Source: a bacterium
GTDB taxonomy: Bacteria > Bacteroidota > Ignavibacteria > Ignavibacteriales > Ignavibacteriaceae
Direction of reading: 5' to 3'
Length of the DNA: 64,000 nucleotides
NCBI GenBank assembly: GCA_016716565.1
Contig: JADJWC010000001.1
Span: 1,426,001 to 1,490,000 of the forward strand
In this document: positions 7,519 to 14,482 of the stretch, piece after piece
How positions within the stretch are numbered: the stretch's first letter is position 1
Layout of the letters: the number at the start of each line of letters is the position of its first letter
Made by a program: the position numbers and the translations under genes
The notes under the pieces: model-generated
Told to the model about the DNA's origin: nothing
Databases searched by the model: none
What the model saw: the letters and a program-made list of their open reading frames with translations, nothing else

Positions 7519-10500
7519 ATGAAACAGTTACTTTTACTTTTCGTTTTTCTTTTCACAGTGTTTTTCACTTACACTGTAGTCGCTCAGGAATTTAGATCAA
7601 TAAAAAAAGATTATGTGGTTTCAATTCCTGAAAAAATTCAGAATCCTGTTCTCGATCCGCTTCCTGCTGGAACTTACTCTGTTGGTACAGGCGGTTACTT
7701 TGCTACAATTCAAGCTGCGTTTGACAAACTAAGCACTGATGGTATAGCCGGAGAAGTGATTCTTGAACTAACGGATAATCTATACACAGCGCCAGCAACG
7801 CAATTTGGTTTTGTACTAAATGGACCAGTCGCAGGTGCAGGACCAACCAGCAGGGTTACAATAAAACCTGCTGAGAATAAAAATGTAGTCATTGAAGGAA
7901 ATGGTCAGGATGTATTAGCAGCAATTAATACAAGTTATGTAACTATCGATGGTGTCGGTTTAACAGGACCGAGTACTTTAACAGTGCATGCACTTTATAA
8001 TAATCAATTTGGCTGGAATGCCGGCATCGAATTTATTGATAATTCAGACCATAATATTTTCCGTAACATAACATTTATCAGTGACGATATAGATAGAGGT
8101 GGAGGTGGACCTGGATTGTACACGCGGATGGGTATTAATGCAGTGGCAGATAGTAATCTTTTCGAAAACAATTTCATAAAAAAATGTGGTGTGGGAGGAA
8201 TTTACCTTGCTTTTGATAATGCAACTCTTCGTGGTATGGGAAATATTATAAGAGGTAACTTCCTTGGCTCTGAAACTGATAGTTTACTTGGCTGGGGAAT
8301 ACAAGTAGAGCACGCACAAAACACAATTATTGAAAATAATATTATTCAAAATCTGAAACACACTCCTACAAATGTTTCAAATGTTATTAATGTCGGAATA
8401 AATTCTTATTCGGGTCTTGGAGACATTATAAGAAATAATATTGTACATGGAGTTAAATCAAGCAGTGGTTATACCGCAACTGGTATTATGTTATCTGGAG
8501 GGAGCGGAAGTAATAATATGGTTTACAATAATATGGTATATGATATACATAGCGCTTCAACGGATGGTAATAGTAGAGTAGCAGGAATACAACTATGGCT
8601 GCAGGATAATCCTAAAATTTATTATAATTCTGTATATCTCTCTGGTGAGGATTCTCATTCGCAACCATCGGCCGCTTTTTATATTTATGGTCTTTGGGGT
8701 ACTTCCACAAATGTCCATATAAAGAATAATATTTTCGTTAACACTAGGGATGACTCGCCATATTGTGCATCAGCAATGTGTCTTCTTGTGAGTTCCATTA
8801 CGACCTTCATTTCAGATAATAATGATCTGCATTATCAAACCAACCAGTATAATTGTCTTGTGAGGATTTTAGGGACTGACTATTACACGTTAGCAGATTG
8901 GCAGGCAACTGGAAAGGATTTTCACAGCATGTCTCTGATGCCTTGTTTCTGCTCTCCTGCACTTCACATAGATTGTACAGTCGCAACTTGCCTTGAATCA
9001 AGAGGCACACCGATAACAGGATTAGATATTGATATTGATGGTGATTTAAGACACGATTATCTGCCCGATATTGGTGCTGATGAGTTTGCCGGTCTCATTC
9101 CAACAGGTGCTGTTTCTGCAGGTGCTTATTCGGTTGGAACAAATGGTTTCTTTCCTTCGGTTCAGACAATATTTAACAGACTTGAAACCGATGGAGTTGC
9201 AGGTAATGTTACTCTTGAACTGATTGATGAACTTTATACAGCACCAACTGATTCTTTCGGTTTAAAATTGAACGGACCAATCCCCGGTGCCGGACCGAAC
9301 AGCAGGGTCACAATAAAACCAGCATCAAACAAGAATGTTACTATTGAAGGAAATGGATTAGCGGTTCTGTCATTCATAAACACAAGCTGTTTAACATTTG
9401 ATGGTGTTTCACTCACTGGTTCTACTACACTTACCGTTCACGCTTTAGAAAACTATCAATATGGGTGGAACAACGGTCTTCTCTTTATGGATAATTCAGA
9501 CCACAACGTAATTCAAAATGTCATTTTTGTAGATGAGGATATTTTAAGAACCAGTGTCGGTCTTGGAGTCTATACTCAATCAAATACACCGGTAACCCCA
9601 GATAGCAATTATATCTTTAATAATTTCATAAAAAAAGCAGGAATAGGGATATATGTTTCTTCTTATAGTTCCTCTGCCCGAGCTACAGGAAATATTATCA
9701 GCGGAAATATTATTGGATCAGAAACTGATAGTTTAATCAATTGGGGCATTCAAATTGAAAAAAATCACAACACTACTATTGAAAATAATATTATTCAAAA
9801 TATAAGAGGTTCCAGTTTCGCTTTTGATTTCGCATTTGGAATTAATTCCTATTGGGGTTCCGGATGCATAATTAGGAATAACATTATTCACAATATTAAC
9901 ACAGATTATACGGGTGGTAGTACCGGTATATTATTATCAGGAGGAGGTGGTCATGAGGGATATGATAATTTAATTTACAATAATATGATTTTTGATATAA
10001 ATAGTTCATCAATGGGATGGGATAGTAGAGTTGCAGGAATACAGATGTGGAATCAACACAATACTAAAGTCTATTATAACTCAGTATATCTGTCTGGGAC
10101 TGGAGAAAATAAGTTCGGCTCTGCAGCGTTATATCTTAGCACTGCCGGGTCAGTTACAAACCTAGATGTAAGGAACAACATCTTCATCAATACAAGAGAT
10201 GAATATACCTATGGTGCATCTGCAATTCATTTAGATGATATAACAGCAATAAATATTTCTTCAGATTACAATGACTTATACTACGATAATAGTAATCAGT
10301 ACAATTGCCTTGTGAGCATATTCAACAATGAATACTTAATTTTATCAGATTGGCAGGCAACAGGAAATGATCTTCACAGTTATGTCGAAATGCCGCATTT
10401 TATTTCCTCGACTGATTTACATATTGATGAAACAATAGCAACATACCTTGAATCACGCGGTACTCCACTCGCAGGAATTGAAAACGACTTTGACGGAGAC

Positions 10501-10845
10501 ACACGACATGCATCTACTCCAGATATCGGTGCAGATGAATTTGATGGAATAGTTGGTGTTGAAGATGAAGAATCTGTTCCAACAGAATTCGCGCTTGAGC
10601 AGAACTACCCCAATCCATTTAATCCAAGTACAACTTTCAGATACTCAATACCAACTCAATCAAAAGTTGTAATAAAAATATATGACATACTTGGAAATGA
10701 AATAGCAACATTGATGGATGAAGAAAAATCTGTTGGCACATACGAGCTGATGTGGAATGCACAGAATCTCTCGAGCGGTATTTACTTCTATCAACTTAAA
10801 GCAGGAGAATTTACCCAAACAAGAAAAATGTTATTGCTGAAATAA
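7519..10845 (+). CDS. T9SS-exported protein with two tandem beta-helix modules
   Basis: 1108 residues. Signal peptide 1-23 (ending VVAQ). The first beta-helix module runs from DPLPAGTYSVGTGGYF to PDIGADEFAG (about 50-523). A second module of the same family starts GAYSVGTNGFFPSVQ and ends PDIGADEFDG (about 535-1008). A T9SS C-terminal domain (about 1025-1108, ending RKMLLLK) follows. The two modules share the same order of motifs (TDGVAG, ELxDxLYTAP, GPxxGAGPxSRVTIKP, NIIxGNxxGSETDSL), so the gene arose by internal duplication of a module also found at 4560 and 12232. Likely a large surface or released adhesin or glycan-binding protein; no catalytic residues were recognised. Confidence 0.9.
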   Translation: MKQLLLLFVFLFTVFFTYTVVAQEFRSIKKDYVVSIPEKIQNPVLDPLPAGTYSVGTGGYFATIQAAFDKLSTDGIAGEVILELTDNLYTAPATQFGFVLNGPVAGAGPTSRVTIKPAENKNVVIEGNGQDVLAAINTSYVTIDGVGLTGPSTLTVHALYNNQFGWNAGIEFIDNSDHNIFRNITFISDDIDRGGGGPGLYTRMGINAVADSNLFENNFIKKCGVGGIYLAFDNATLRGMGNIIRGNFLGSETDSLLGWGIQVEHAQNTIIENNIIQNLKHTPTNVSNVINVGINSYSGLGDIIRNNIVHGVKSSSGYTATGIMLSGGSGSNNMVYNNMVYDIHSASTDGNSRVAGIQLWLQDNPKIYYNSVYLSGEDSHSQPSAAFYIYGLWGTSTNVHIKNNIFVNTRDDSPYCASAMCLLVSSITTFISDNNDLHYQTNQYNCLVRILGTDYYTLADWQATGKDFHSMSLMPCFCSPALHIDCTVATCLESRGTPITGLDIDIDGDLRHDYLPDIGADEFAGLIPTGAVSAGAYSVGTNGFFPSVQTIFNRLETDGVAGNVTLELIDELYTAPTDSFGLKLNGPIPGAGPNSRVTIKPASNKNVTIEGNGLAVLSFINTSCLTFDGVSLTGSTTLTVHALENYQYGWNNGLLFMDNSDHNVIQNVIFVDEDILRTSVGLGVYTQSNTPVTPDSNYIFNNFIKKAGIGIYVSSYSSSARATGNIISGNIIGSETDSLINWGIQIEKNHNTTIENNIIQNIRGSSFAFDFAFGINSYWGSGCIIRNNIIHNINTDYTGGSTGILLSGGGGHEGYDNLIYNNMIFDINSSSMGWDSRVAGIQMWNQHNTKVYYNSVYLSGTGENKFGSAALYLSTAGSVTNLDVRNNIFINTRDEYTYGASAIHLDDITAINISSDYNDLYYDNSNQYNCLVSIFNNEYLILSDWQATGNDLHSYVEMPHFISSTDLHIDETIATYLESRGTPLAGIENDFDGDTRHASTPDIGADEFDGIVGVEDEESVPTEFALEQNYPNPFNPSTTFRYSIPTQSKVVIKIYDILGNEIATLMDEEKSVGTYELMWNAQNLSSGIYFYQLKAGEFTQTRKMLLLK

Positions 10846-10951
10846 TAAATCAAAAGTGTAGGGGCACAAAATTTTGTGCCCCTACGAAGGTAATGTGAGA
10901 ATGAAAATGTTATTGCTGAAATAATTAATACTAATGGAGGGAAAAATGTAT
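10715..10951 (+). repeat. 237-bp exact repeat, copy A
   Basis: Identical base for base to 13922-14158. It spans the end of the T9SS tail coding sequence, a palindrome, a duplicated tail end and the first codons of the microprotein gene. Its flanks diverge abruptly, which suggests recent gene conversion or duplication. Confidence 0.85.
10858..10885. repeat. 28-bp perfect palindrome
   Basis: Arms GTAGGGGCACAAAA and TTTTGTGCCCCTAC. One of five 28-bp elements with GTAG...CTAC ends that follow cargo or microprotein genes here. The bases after it repeat the terminal cargo codons (AAAATGTTATTGCTGAAATAA). Confidence 0.85.
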
Positions 10952-11053
10952 AGTGAAAAACAAAAGGACAACTCTCTGTATTTAATGGTATACATAACTT
11001 TATTAATGATACTCATTTTTTTGTTAGGATATATTTTTCAAATAAAAGCTTGA
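10946..11053 (+). CDS. Single-pass membrane microprotein, copy A (35 residues)
   Basis: ATG 10946 sits six bases behind GGAGGG. The peptide starts MYSEKQKDNSLY and continues with a strongly hydrophobic stretch (about residues 12-31, MVYITLL...LLGYIF) ending FQIKA, so it is a one-helix membrane protein with a short charged N-terminus. A second copy lies at 14153. Over the 35 codons the copies differ in eight codons, of which seven are synonymous and one changes Ser3 to Cys, which is what selection on the peptide would leave. In this copy TGA (11051) interrupts a tail that continues in frame to 11092 (NNIETKKMILIK), matching the last strand of T9SS domains; the other copy reads through. Function unknown. 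Confidence 0.6.
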   Translation: MYSEKQKDNSLYLMVYITLLMILIFLLGYIFQIKA

Positions 11054-11100
11054 AATAATATTGAAACGAAGAAAATGATATTAATAAAATAGTTATTGCA

Positions 11101-11128
11101 GTAGAGACAAGCGATCGCGTGTCTCTAC
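11101..11128. repeat. 28-bp palindrome
   Basis: GTAGAGACA...TGTCTCTAC with GCGATCGC at the centre and one mismatched pair. It lies downstream of microprotein copy A and is followed by GTGTGAGAAATGAAAATG, the same downstream signature as the other elements. Confidence 0.8.
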
Positions 11129-11180
11129 AAATGTAGTGTGAGAAATGAAAATGTTATTGATTAAACAAAAAAATAATTTA

Positions 11181-11268
11181 TCCCCTCCTGCCTGAGTAGG
11201 GGACTAAGGGGAGGTGGGAGATTTTCACCACCCCGGTCTTCGACCACCCCTCCTCAGAGAGGAGGGGA
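11181..11268. repeat. C-rich/G-rich intergenic hairpin pair
   Basis: CCCCTCCT...GGGGAGG (about 11182-11215) and CCCCTCC...GGAGGGG (11247-11267). The stems are followed by A-rich rather than U-rich DNA. Similar C-rich/G-rich hairpins occur at 14386, 22520, 35046 and 35161, so this is a dispersed intergenic repeat type. Confidence 0.6.
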
Positions 11269-11316
11269 ATTTGAAAAAAGTGTTTTTTGAAAATGAATTG
11301 TTCTCTAATTAATTAT

Positions 11317-11337
11317 TTATCAACCATAAATAGGAGG
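11317..11337 (+). promoter_or_regulatory. Conserved cargo-gene leader ending in AGGAGG
   Basis: TTTATCAACCATAAATAGGAGG ends at 11337, five bases before ATG 11342. Member of the leader family seen at 4560. Confidence 0.5.
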
Positions 11338-11341
11338 ATCT

Positions 11342-12259
11342 ATGAAATCGAACTTTTTCAAATTGTTGTTGCTCATTGCTGTTTTGACATTGAGCAATGG
11401 TTCTTTATTCGCCCAGTATGAGTGGGAAAAGTATGCAAGCAATCCACTTAGCATCCACGGCTCACCCGGTTCGTGGGATGAAAGCGTTATTACACCTTGT
11501 GTTATTTTCAACCCGGACCTGAACAGGTATGAAATGTGGTTTGGAACTTTTGACGGTACCTACCCCAATAACGGAATTGGATTTGCCTGGTCAACAGATG
11601 GAATAACCTGGACTAAGCATCCATCAGCAGTAATGACACCAAGTGGAAGCGGATGGGATGCTGTCTCTGTCGGCGAATGCAGTGTAATCAAAGAAGGCAA
11701 TGTTTATAAAATGTGGTACACAGGTCACCCAAATTCAACACGCACACCTTCATATATCGGTTATGCAACTTCAACTGACGGAGGATTAACCTGGGAGCCA
11801 TATGCTGGCAATCCTGTCTTAAGCCCCGGCACAGGATGGGAATCTGCAAGAGTTGAATTTCCTTCTGTAATTAAAGTGACTGGAGGTTACTGGATGTTTT
11901 ATACAGGTGAGTTATCTCACGGAATAGCACGCACAGGCAGAGCATTTTCTACAGATGGAATTAGCTGGCAAAAGGATACCGCACACAATCCTGTTTTACT
12001 CCCAGGTGGTGCAGGTGAGTGGGATCAAAACAATTATCTTGGAAATGTTATTGAACTAGATAACACTCTTTACATTTACTACACAGGTGAAACAAATCCC
12101 GGTGTAAGCGGCTCTGCAATTGGTGGTGCATCTTCGACTGATATGGGAATAACGTGGACTAAGTTTCAGAACAATCCTATTATTCAACGGGGAACAAGCG
12201 GGCAATGGGATAACGGCTGGATTGAAACAGGTTGGCAGTTTTTGCTCATAACGAATTAA
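11342..12259 (+). CDS. Five-bladed propeller (GH43/GH130-like) N-terminal part of a frameshifted T9SS cargo gene
   Basis: 305 residues in this frame. Signal peptide 1-24 (LFAQ). The rest shows repeated W-[ST]-x-DGI-[ST]-W and YxMWYTG / YWMFYTGE / YIYYTGE strands, typical of five-bladed propellers of glycoside hydrolase clans (GH43, GH32, GH130-like). Acidic residues are present, but I cannot assign catalytic ones. The frame stops at 12257-12259 just after GWIETG. The next frame supplies AVFAHNELKLYYDGGG and GYLGRIGLA, the expected final blade, so one base appears to be missing near 12225-12233. The intact product would be about 900 residues: propeller, beta-helix and T9SS tail. Activity on a polysaccharide is plausible but not shown. 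Confidence 0.8.
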   Translation: MKSNFFKLLLLIAVLTLSNGSLFAQYEWEKYASNPLSIHGSPGSWDESVITPCVIFNPDLNRYEMWFGTFDGTYPNNGIGFAWSTDGITWTKHPSAVMTPSGSGWDAVSVGECSVIKEGNVYKMWYTGHPNSTRTPSYIGYATSTDGGLTWEPYAGNPVLSPGTGWESARVEFPSVIKVTGGYWMFYTGELSHGIARTGRAFSTDGISWQKDTAHNPVLLPGGAGEWDQNNYLGNVIELDNTLYIYYTGETNPGVSGSAIGGASSTDMGITWTKFQNNPIIQRGTSGQWDNGWIETGWQFLLITN

Positions 12260-14052
12260 AGCTTTATTACGATGGTGGTGGTTCAGCAACCGGTTATCTT
12301 GGCAGAATTGGTCTTGCAATTTCGGATCCTCTCCCAGCAGGAACTTATTCAATTGGTAGTGGTGGCAACTTCGCAACAATTCAGGATGCATTTAATAAAC
12401 TTGAAGCAGATGGAGTTGCAGGCAATGTTACACTTGAACTGATTGATGAACTTTACACAGCGCCGACAACTCAATATGGCTTTCAACTAAATGGACCAAT
12501 CCCCGGAGCCGGACCAAACAGCAGAGTTACAATCAAACCAGCTGAGAATAAAAATGTTGTAATTGAAGGAAATAATGAAGGCGTGCTCTATTTGATTAAT
12601 ACAGGTTACGTAACATTTGATGGTGTTGATGTAACCGGATCGACTACTTTAACTATTCATGCCCTTCAAAACTTAAGTTATGCTTACAGTGATGCACTTG
12701 ATTTTATTAACAACTCAGATCATAATATAATCCAGAATATTAATTTCATTGTTGAGGATTATGCAAGAGCAAGTGGTACTGGATTTTGGTACAATCAATC
12801 AGGAGCTTTTGCACCAGACAGTAACTTAATTCAAAATAATTTTGTAAGAAAAGGTGGTATGGGATTTTATGTAGTTTCTCCTACTTCAACTACAAGATGT
12901 AAGGGGAATGTCATCAGGGGAAATAGAATAGGATCGGAGACAGATAGCTTAATCACTTACGGCATTCAGGTTACTCATAGTGAAAATTCGATTATTGAAA
13001 ATAATATAATTCAAAATTTGAAAGTGACAATCAGCGGAGCAGACCAATTAACGGCGGGAATAGTCTCAGTCGTAGGTTCTAATGATATTATCAGAAGCAA
13101 TGTTATTAGCAATCTTAGAGGAATTTCTGGTTTTACTACCTCCGGTATAGCATTATATGGTATCGCCGGCGGTCAGGGAAATAATAGCTATGTATATAAT
13201 AATATGATATATGATATTCATAGTGTATCAACTCAGACAAACAGCAGAGTAGCTGGCATACAGGTACAATATCAGAATAATCCAAAGATCTATTATAACT
13301 CGGTTTACTTATCTGGCACTGGAGAAATCCAGCTTGGTTCCGCTGCGCTTTATATTTTTAGCAATGTTACAAATGCAGATGTAAAGAACAACATTTTTGT
13401 AAATACAAGAGATGAATCACCATATTGTGGGTCAGCAATTTATGATTATGGTTCTGCAAACCTAACTTCAGATTATAACGATCTTTACTATGATAATACT
13501 AATAATAACAATTGTCTGGTTAGAATCGGAAGCACAGATTATCACACACTTGCAGATTGGCAAGCAACAGGGAAAGATCTTCACAGCTATGTTGAAATGC
13601 CGCACTTTATTTCACCAACTGATTTACATATTGATGAAGGTACTGCAACTTATCTTGAATCACGAGGAACTCCAATTGCAGAAGTATTAACAGATATTGA
13701 TGGAGATGTCAGAGATAATGATTCAACTGATATCGGTGCAGATGAATTTGATGGAATAGTTGGTGTTGAAAATGAGGAAACACTTCCAACGGAATTTGCT
13801 CTTGAGCAAAATTATCCAAATCCGTTTAATCCAAATACAACATTCAGATACTCAATACCAAAACAGTCAAAAGTTGTAATAAAATTATTTGATATACTCG
13901 GAAATGAAATCGCAACATTGTTGGATGAAGAAAAATCTGTTGGCACATACGAGCTGATGTGGAATGCACAGAATCTCTCGAGCGGTATTTACTTCTATCA
14001 ACTTAAAGCAGGAGAATTTACCCAAACAAGAAAAATGTTATTGCTGAAATAA
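12232..14052 (+). CDS. Beta-helix and T9SS-tail C-terminal part of the frameshifted cargo gene
   Basis: 606 codons from TTG 12232. There is no ribosome site or signal peptide here, and the first residues complete the last propeller blade of the previous frame, so this is the continuation of the gene at 11342. After ISDPLPAGTYSIGSGGNF comes one beta-helix module of the family at 4560 and 7519 (shared TDGVAG/ADGVAG, DELYTAP, GPIPGAGPNSRVTIKPAENKN, IGSETDSL). It closes with TDIGADEFDG (about 500). The T9SS domain covers about 521-606 (ALEQNYPNPFNPNTT to RKMLLLK) and is nearly identical to the tail at 10591-10845; the last part lies in the 237-bp exact repeat. Confidence 0.85.
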   Translation: MAVFAHNELKLYYDGGGSATGYLGRIGLAISDPLPAGTYSIGSGGNFATIQDAFNKLEADGVAGNVTLELIDELYTAPTTQYGFQLNGPIPGAGPNSRVTIKPAENKNVVIEGNNEGVLYLINTGYVTFDGVDVTGSTTLTIHALQNLSYAYSDALDFINNSDHNIIQNINFIVEDYARASGTGFWYNQSGAFAPDSNLIQNNFVRKGGMGFYVVSPTSTTRCKGNVIRGNRIGSETDSLITYGIQVTHSENSIIENNIIQNLKVTISGADQLTAGIVSVVGSNDIIRSNVISNLRGISGFTTSGIALYGIAGGQGNNSYVYNNMIYDIHSVSTQTNSRVAGIQVQYQNNPKIYYNSVYLSGTGEIQLGSAALYIFSNVTNADVKNNIFVNTRDESPYCGSAIYDYGSANLTSDYNDLYYDNTNNNNCLVRIGSTDYHTLADWQATGKDLHSYVEMPHFISPTDLHIDEGTATYLESRGTPIAEVLTDIDGDVRDNDSTDIGADEFDGIVGVENEETLPTEFALEQNYPNPFNPNTTFRYSIPKQSKVVIKLFDILGNEIATLLDEEKSVGTYELMWNAQNLSSGIYFYQLKAGEFTQTRKMLLLK

Positions 14053-14158
14053 TAAATCAAAAGTGTAGGGGCACAAAATTTTGTGCCCCTACGAAGGTAA
14101 TGTGAGAATGAAAATGTTATTGCTGAAATAATTAATACTAATGGAGGGAAAAATGTAT
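13922..14158 (+). repeat. 237-bp exact repeat, copy B
   Basis: Identical to 10715-10951, offset 3207 bp. It covers the tail end of this gene, its palindrome, the duplicated tail end and the first two codons of microprotein copy B. Confidence 0.85.
14065..14092. repeat. 28-bp perfect palindrome
   Basis: Same sequence as 10858-10885, inside the exact repeat. Followed by GTGAGAATGAAAATG and a copy of the terminal cargo codons. Confidence 0.85.
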
Positions 14159-14299
14159 TGTGAAAAACAAAAGGACAATTCACTGTATTTAATGGTGTAC
14201 ATAACTTTGTTGATGATACTCATTTTTTTGTTAGGATATATTTTCCAAATTAAAGCTGAAAATAAAATTGAGACAAAGAAAATAATTTTATTGAAATAG
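14153..14299 (+). CDS. Single-pass membrane microprotein with T9SS-like terminus, copy B (48 residues)
   Basis: ATG 14153 follows GGAGGG. It begins MYCEKQKDNSLY, then one hydrophobic helix (about 12-31) to FQIKA, as in copy A at 10946. This copy then reads on through ENKIETKKIILLK to TAG at 14297. That terminus is the last strand of the T9SS domains in the window (ETKKMILLK). The peptide therefore looks like a membrane anchor or uncleaved signal joined directly to the end of a T9SS tail. Divergence from copy A is almost wholly synonymous. It lies between cargo genes in the same direction, is too short for most gene callers, and has no family I recognise. Confidence 0.6.
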   Translation: MYCEKQKDNSLYLMVYITLLMILIFLLGYIFQIKAENKIETKKIILLK

Positions 14300-14306
14300 A
14301 ATAATC

Positions 14307-14334
14307 GTAGAGACACGCGATCTTGTGTCTTTAC
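14307..14334. repeat. 28-bp imperfect palindrome
   Basis: GTAGAGACACGCGA/TCTTGTGTCTTTAC. It begins 8 bp after the stop of microprotein copy B. Followed by AAAATGTGAGAAATGAAAATG and a seven-codon frame ending in AAATAA. Confidence 0.75.
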
Positions 14335-14385
14335 AAATAAAATGTGAGAAATGAAAATGTTATTATTTAAATAAAAAATAACCTC

Positions 14386-14452
14386 ACCCTGTTTCCCTCT
14401 CCCTGCCTACCGCAGGCAGGCTTACCAAGGAGAGGGACTAAGGGAGAGGTAA
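14386..14452. repeat. C-rich/G-rich hairpin with nested CCTGCCT palindrome
   Basis: CCTCACCCT and TCCCTCTCC pair with GGAGAGGGA and AGGGAGAGG. The loop is occupied by CCTGCCT-ACCGC-AGGCAGG (14403-14421), an apparent second palindrome nested inside the first. Confidence 0.6.
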
Positions 14453-14456
14453 ATAT

Positions 14457-14478
14457 TTAACAATCCATAACTAGGAGG
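14457..14478 (+). promoter_or_regulatory. Conserved cargo-gene leader ending in AGGAGG
   Basis: TTTAACAATCCATAACTAGGAGG ends at 14478, before ATG 14483. Member of the shared leader family. Confidence 0.5.
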
Positions 14479-14482
14479 ATTT

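Noticed and set aside
10909..10925. MKMLLLK-type seven-codon frames as independent peptide genes
   Set aside because: They lack ribosome sites and reproduce the last codons of the adjacent T9SS tails, so duplication explains them better than expression.
12225..12245. Programmed -1 frameshift in the propeller/beta-helix gene
   Set aside because: GTTTTTG is not a proper X-XXY-YYZ site in the upstream frame and no downstream pseudoknot is evident; a lost base is simpler.
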